From DIGJ01 sp036658435 (GTDB lineage Bacteria > Bacillota > Clostridia > Lachnospirales > Lachnospiraceae), in the NCBI GenBank assembly GCA_036658435.1, contig JAVXEO010000080.1, forward strand, positions 1-8,347: 8,347 bases of DNA, read 5' to 3'. Positions 5,646-8,347 of this stretch are shown one piece after another; within the stretch, counting starts at the first letter, position 1; each line of letters opens with the position of its first letter. The notes under the pieces were generated by a model. The model did no database searches, was not told the DNA's origin, and saw only the letters and a program-made list of their open reading frames with translations. Both the position numbers and the translations under genes were made by a program.

Positions 5646-6908
5646 CTATTTTTCTCCTTTCTTTGCAAGATAATTCATCATGGAAATGGCTGCTCTTTTG
5701 CCGCCTGCAACGGCTTCTACTACCGTTTTTCCGCCATTAACAATGTCTCCTGCTGCAAAAATATTTTTTTCACTGGTTTTACCATTTTCGTCCGCTATAA
5801 TGGTTCCTTTTTCGGTAAGGGTAATTCCGGCTGTTTTTATCATATCTTCTGCACCCTGTCCAATGGCAAATACTACCGTATCACAAGCTAATTTTAAGCT
5901 TGATGACTGGTCTCTTCCTATAAAATTCATGGCTTCTACCTTTTTTTGTCCACATACTTCAAAAGGTGCCATATTGGTTGTAACCCCAATTCCAAGAGAA
6001 AGTGCATACTGGAACTCCGTCATATTTCCAGGTGCTTCTTCTAAGGTTCTTCTGTATACGATTTTAACGTCTTCAGCACCCAACAATTTTGCCGTTACCC
6101 CACAATCCACAGCCACGTCTCCGCCACCAATTACAATTACTTTTTTTCCTGGAGTAAAGGTTTCTTTTCTTATTCTGGCAGCTTTCAAATAATCTACTGC
6201 TGCATACACTCGTTCTAAATTATTTCCAGGGATAGGGGGTATTTTTGCATCCCATAAACCGGTTCCAACAAAAATTGCATCAAAATTCTTTACCTCGTTT
6301 ACGGATACTTCTTTTCCCAATTCAAATTTAACTCCTAGTGCTTCCACTTGTGCAATATCAAAATCCACGGTTTCCTGGGAAAGTCTGCTTGGTACAATAC
6401 CATAAGTAAGCACACCACCGGCTTTTTCTTCGCGTTCGAAAATAGTCACATCATATCCCGCTTTTGCAAGCTCAGCAGCGCAAGATAGAGAAGCCGGACC
6501 GGCTCCAATACAAGCTATTTTTTCTTTGTTCTTCTCTTTTGGTGCTTTTAAAATCTGCATGCCAAATAATTTTTCTTGTTCCACTGCATATCTTTGCAGT
6601 TTTCCAATTTCAATGGGTCGATCAATTCCACAACGGCTGCATGCCTCTTCACATAAGTGGTCATAAGGACAAACACTTGCACAAGAACCTGCCAGCACAT
6701 TATTCTCACGAATTGTTTCTGCTGCTCCTTTTACATTGCGAAAACGAATAGAACGAATGAATTTTGCGGGATCTGTTCCTGCTGGACATCCTTTGCTACA
6801 GGGTGCATCATAACAAAGTAGACATCTTGCTGCTTCTTCCATTGCGGTTCTATGAGTAAATCCGGAAATTGCTGCTTCCGTATATTTTTCTTTTCTTACT
6901 TTACTCAT
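5646..6908 (-). CDS. preT: NAD-dependent dihydropyrimidine dehydrogenase, FAD/NAD subunit PreT
   Basis: Takes electrons from NAD(P)H through FAD and Fe-S clusters and passes them to PreA. At 420 aa it is close to E. coli PreT (412 aa) and homologous to the N-terminal half of mammalian DPD and to the GltD small subunit. The N-terminal Fe-S domain has ARCLLCYDAPCSKGCPAGTDP (27-47; C29, C32, C37, C41) and then C76, C80, C86, C90 and C93. The FAD-binding Rossmann motif IACIGAGPASLSCAAELAKAG spans 131-151. The NAD(P) motif VIVIGGGDVAVDCG is at 257-270. The C-terminal FAD motif AAGDIVNGGKTVVEAV is at 385-400. The ATG at 6906-6908 is preceded by AAGGAGG with a 6-nt spacer. It is the first gene of a two-gene operon with preA. 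No pyrimidine-responsive regulator or downstream hydrolase lies nearby. Confidence 0.95.
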   Translation of the reverse strand: MSKVRKEKYTEAAISGFTHRTAMEEAARCLLCYDAPCSKGCPAGTDPAKFIRSIRFRNVKGAAETIRENNVLAGSCASVCPYDHLCEEACSRCGIDRPIEIGKLQRYAVEQEKLFGMQILKAPKEKNKEKIACIGAGPASLSCAAELAKAGYDVTIFEREEKAGGVLTYGIVPSRLSQETVDFDIAQVEALGVKFELGKEVSVNEVKNFDAIFVGTGLWDAKIPPIPGNNLERVYAAVDYLKAARIRKETFTPGKKVIVIGGGDVAVDCGVTAKLLGAEDVKIVYRRTLEEAPGNMTEFQYALSLGIGVTTNMAPFEVCGQKKVEAMNFIGRDQSSSLKLACDTVVFAIGQGAEDMIKTAGITLTEKGTIIADENGKTSEKNIFAAGDIVNGGKTVVEAVAGGKRAAISMMNYLAKKGEK

Positions 6909-6975
6909 CTTTCTCCTCCTTTTATTTCATATATTCTTTAATTTTTACAAAATTATTATTATTGTGTAAGAGGGA

Positions 6976-7004
6976 AGTTTAACATTTCATTTCTGTGGAA
7001 GCAA
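6976..7004 (-). promoter_or_regulatory. possible preTA promoter
   Basis: On the minus strand TTGCTT (6999-7004) is 17 bp from TAAACT (6976-6981), which has an upstream TGn. Both hexamers are imperfect. It would start transcripts near 6969, about 60 nt before preT. The whole 6909-7057 stretch otherwise holds only AT-rich DNA and a GTCCTT direct repeat at 7005-7010 and 7013-7018. Confidence 0.3.
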
Positions 7005-7057
7005 GTCCTTATGTCCTTTTTTTGTTTATTAATTAACAATCTTTCATCCTATTACAC

Positions 7058-7093
7058 AAAAAAAAGGTTAATCCCATCTTTGGAATTAGCCTT
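7058..7093 (-). terminator. intrinsic terminator after the 94-aa ORF
   Basis: On the minus strand a 12-bp stem with one mismatch (7082-7093 with 7064-7075) encloses the loop AAAGAT and is followed by an uninterrupted T8 (7058-7065, overlapping the stem base). It lies 26 bases past the stop codon of the 94-aa ORF and insulates preTA from upstream transcription. Confidence 0.88.
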
Positions 7094-7119
7094 CTCTTTT
7101 TGTATGAATTTTCTTTCCC

Positions 7120-7404
7120 TTATGCTACCAAATCTAAATTCTGACCCACTAGAAGTGTACTTTCTGCCATCTTTTTCGCCTGATCATACGGATTCATGGA
7201 ATAAGTAACCTGTTTTGCATTCTTCATCTCATCAGGAACCGAAAGACTGGAAATCTCTTCTTCCTTATCTCCTTTATCCGCCCGTACCTGCGTTGGCTCC
7301 TTAGGGTCTACCGACTCTAACTTCTTCATGGAGCGAACCGGATTTACATTATACTGTGGATATAACGCATTGATTGTTCCGCTCATACCAACTCCTGCTA
7401 TCAT
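7120..7404 (-). CDS. unrecognised 94-aa protein
   Basis: I do not recognise this protein, but it is very likely a real single-gene unit. The ATG at 7402-7404 follows AAGGAGG with a 7-nt spacer. A consensus sigma-A promoter lies about 55-80 bp upstream and a strong terminator follows. There is no cysteine, no signal peptide and no membrane segment. The N-terminal part (1-24) is uncharged and G/N/Y-rich: MIAGVGMSG, then LYPQYNVNPVR. The middle (25-62) is strongly charged and probably disordered (KKLESVDPKEP, RADKGDKEEE). The C-terminal NPYDQAKKMAESTLLVGQ (71-88), then NLDLVA, could form an amphipathic helix with a hydrophobic end and looks like the functional part. Shape and promoter suggest a small, well-expressed soluble protein. 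Its relation to the neighbouring histidine kinase is unknown. Confidence 0.75.
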   Translation of the reverse strand: MIAGVGMSGTINALYPQYNVNPVRSMKKLESVDPKEPTQVRADKGDKEEEISSLSVPDEMKNAKQVTYSMNPYDQAKKMAESTLLVGQNLDLVA

Positions 7405-7457
7405 ACGGCAACCTCCTTATTCTTATTCGCTTTTATTAATCTCTTACCTATAGAGGA

Positions 7458-7486
7458 ATTATATCACCTTTTTTTTCTGATTTCAA
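7458..7486 (-). promoter_or_regulatory. sigma-A promoter of the 94-aa ORF
   Basis: On the minus strand TTGAAA (7481-7486) and a perfect TATAAT (7458-7463) are separated by exactly 17 bp, with an A8 run in the spacer. The predicted start is near 7451, giving a leader of about 47 nt. It lies downstream of the histidine kinase gene, for which I see no clear terminator. Confidence 0.8.
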
Positions 7487-7585
7487 GCCATACCGTCCAC
7501 ATTTTTTTCCGCCAAAAAACTTTCTTCACTATTTATTATTTTAACATCCTTATCTTTCCTAAGCAATTCTTAATTTTTTCTTCTT

Positions 7586-8347
7586 TTATAAAAATTCCTG
7601 GGCCAGTATTCTTTGCATCTCTTCTTTTTCAAAGGGTTTGGATAGATGATAATTCATGCCGCTTTCCAATGATTTATGCACATCATCTGCAAAAGCATTT
7701 GCCGTCATTGCAACAATTGGAACTTTTCTCATATCTTCTCTCTCTAATTTTCGAATCTCTTTGGATGCCTGAATTCCGTCCATAACTGGCATCATAATAT
7801 CCATAAAAATAATAGAATACGTTCCGATCTTGGAATTTTTTATCTTGTCCAGCGCTTCTTTCCCGTCTTGGGCCGTTTCCACGGTAATTCCCATTAACTG
7901 AAGCTGCATTCTTGCAACCTCCCGATTAATTTCGTTATCCTCTACCAGAAGTGCACAAATATTATCAAATCGCAGGGATCTTGTCTGGGTAGAACTCTGT
8001 GTCAAAATTTCATGTTTTTGCATATTTTCATGGTTGGCAATTTCCACTTCCACCATAGCCGTTACTTTCGTTCCTTCTCCTAGTTTGCTTTCGATTTCAA
8101 TGGTACCATGCATCGCCTCAACCAGTTTTTTTGTTATTGCCAGACCAAGACCGCTTCCATTCTTGTCTAATCCATGTTTTTCCTGTTCAAATGGTTCAAA
8201 TGCGTTTGCTAAAAATTCAGGGCTCATTCCAATTCCATTGTCCCTTGTCTCATATATGAGACACATTCTGTTTTCTTTAAGTATTTTATGATAAATCAAT
8301 AGTTCCACCCGTCCTCCTTGGTTTGTATATTTTATTGCATTTGTTAA
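7586..8347 (-). CDS. hybrid sensor histidine kinase, C-terminal part (5' end outside window)
   Basis: The C-terminal 253 codons of a hybrid two-component kinase; the sensor and phospho-accepting histidine domains lie beyond the right edge. The frame is open to 8347 and begins LTNAIKYTNQGGRVEL, the N-box end of the HATPase domain, so the in-frame GTG at 8306-8308 is internal. Further ATPase motifs are DNGIGM (fragment residues 36-41), the F-box FEPFEQEKHG and the G2 box GSGLGLAITKKLVEAMHG (64-81). A linker (about 103-130) leads to a receiver domain: acidic pair E136/D137 in LLVEDNEINRE, phospho-acceptor D183 in FMDIMMPVMDG, T215 in AMTANA, and K237 in LSKPF. The protein ends straight after the receiver, without an Hpt or output domain, so it probably relays phosphate to a separate Hpt protein or is self-regulated. 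The signal sensed cannot be told. Confidence 0.93.
   Translation of the reverse strand, partial: LTNAIKYTNQGGRVELLIYHKILKENRMCLIYETRDNGIGMSPEFLANAFEPFEQEKHGLDKNGSGLGLAITKKLVEAMHGTIEIESKLGEGTKVTAMVEVEIANHENMQKHEILTQSSTQTRSLRFDNICALLVEDNEINREVARMQLQLMGITVETAQDGKEALDKIKNSKIGTYSIIFMDIMMPVMDGIQASKEIRKLEREDMRKVPIVAMTANAFADDVHKSLESGMNYHLSKPFEKEEMQRILAQEFL

Noticed and set aside
5645..5668. TTG start extending PreA by eight residues
   Set aside because: The extension overlaps the preT 3' end and has no better ribosome site. The ATG at 5642-5644 has AAAGGAG at good spacing and matches the known PreA N-terminus.
5680..6192. Plus-strand 170-aa ORF
   Set aside because: It is antisense to preT, whose FAD and NAD motifs are unmistakable on the other strand.
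6464..6751. Plus-strand 95-aa ORF
   Set aside because: It is antisense to the Fe-S domain of preT and has no independent support.

Overview
The window comes from a low-GC, AT-rich Gram-positive bacterium. The best guess is an anaerobic gut-type Clostridia, probably Lachnospiraceae. The grounds are strong AAGGAGG-type Shine-Dalgarno sites, A/T-rich codon use, sigma-A type promoters with TATAAT-like -10 boxes, ferredoxin-type Fe-S redox enzymes, a TRAM-less RNA m5U methyltransferase and short FUSC-type membrane genes. The species cannot be fixed from the sequence alone. All well-supported genes except one lie on the minus strand, so transcription mostly runs right to left.

Layout from left to right. 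Positions 1-181 hold no supportable gene, only a hairpin terminator for the next gene. At 182-1570 (-) is an RlmD/TrmA-type RNA uracil-C5-methyltransferase with an unusual lysine-rich, 18-bp-repeat N-terminus. At 1580-1837 is a divergent intergenic region: a sigma-A extended -10 promoter fires left into the methyltransferase, and a possible sigma-28-like promoter fires right. At 1838-2113 (+) is an unrecognised 91-aa protein preceded by a 7-codon leader ORF that overlaps its ATG, followed by a perfect 16-bp terminator. At 2173-2290 is a compact, hairpin-rich element with short terminal inverted repeats, abutting the next stop codon. At 2291-4093 (-) is a three-gene operon: a TetR-family regulator, an unrecognised 7-TM membrane protein and a short FUSC/aromatic-acid-exporter-like membrane protein. 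Its promoter (TTGACA-17-TAAAAT) carries a perfect 13-bp palindrome starting in the -10 box, and seven degenerate ~18-bp tandem repeats lie immediately upstream. At 4312-4359 is a perfect 19-bp hairpin.

The right half holds preT-preA (5646-6908 and 4391-5644, both -), the two subunits of the NAD-dependent dihydropyrimidine dehydrogenase that reduces uracil and thymine to their 5,6-dihydro forms. The two genes are one base apart. No later enzyme of reductive pyrimidine degradation is in the window. At 7120-7404 (-) is an unrecognised 94-aa protein with its own consensus promoter and strong terminator. At 7586-8347 (-) is the C-terminal part of a hybrid sensor histidine kinase (ATPase domain plus receiver domain). 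Its reading frame stays open to the window edge, so the gene starts outside.

The best candidate for an undescribed system is the autoregulated TetR / 7-TM / short-FUSC operon, which looks like an inducible membrane-stress or efflux module. Second is the 91-aa ORF with its layered leader: sigma-28-like -10, CsrA-like GGA motifs and an overlapping mini-ORF. Both readings are inferences from sequence architecture.
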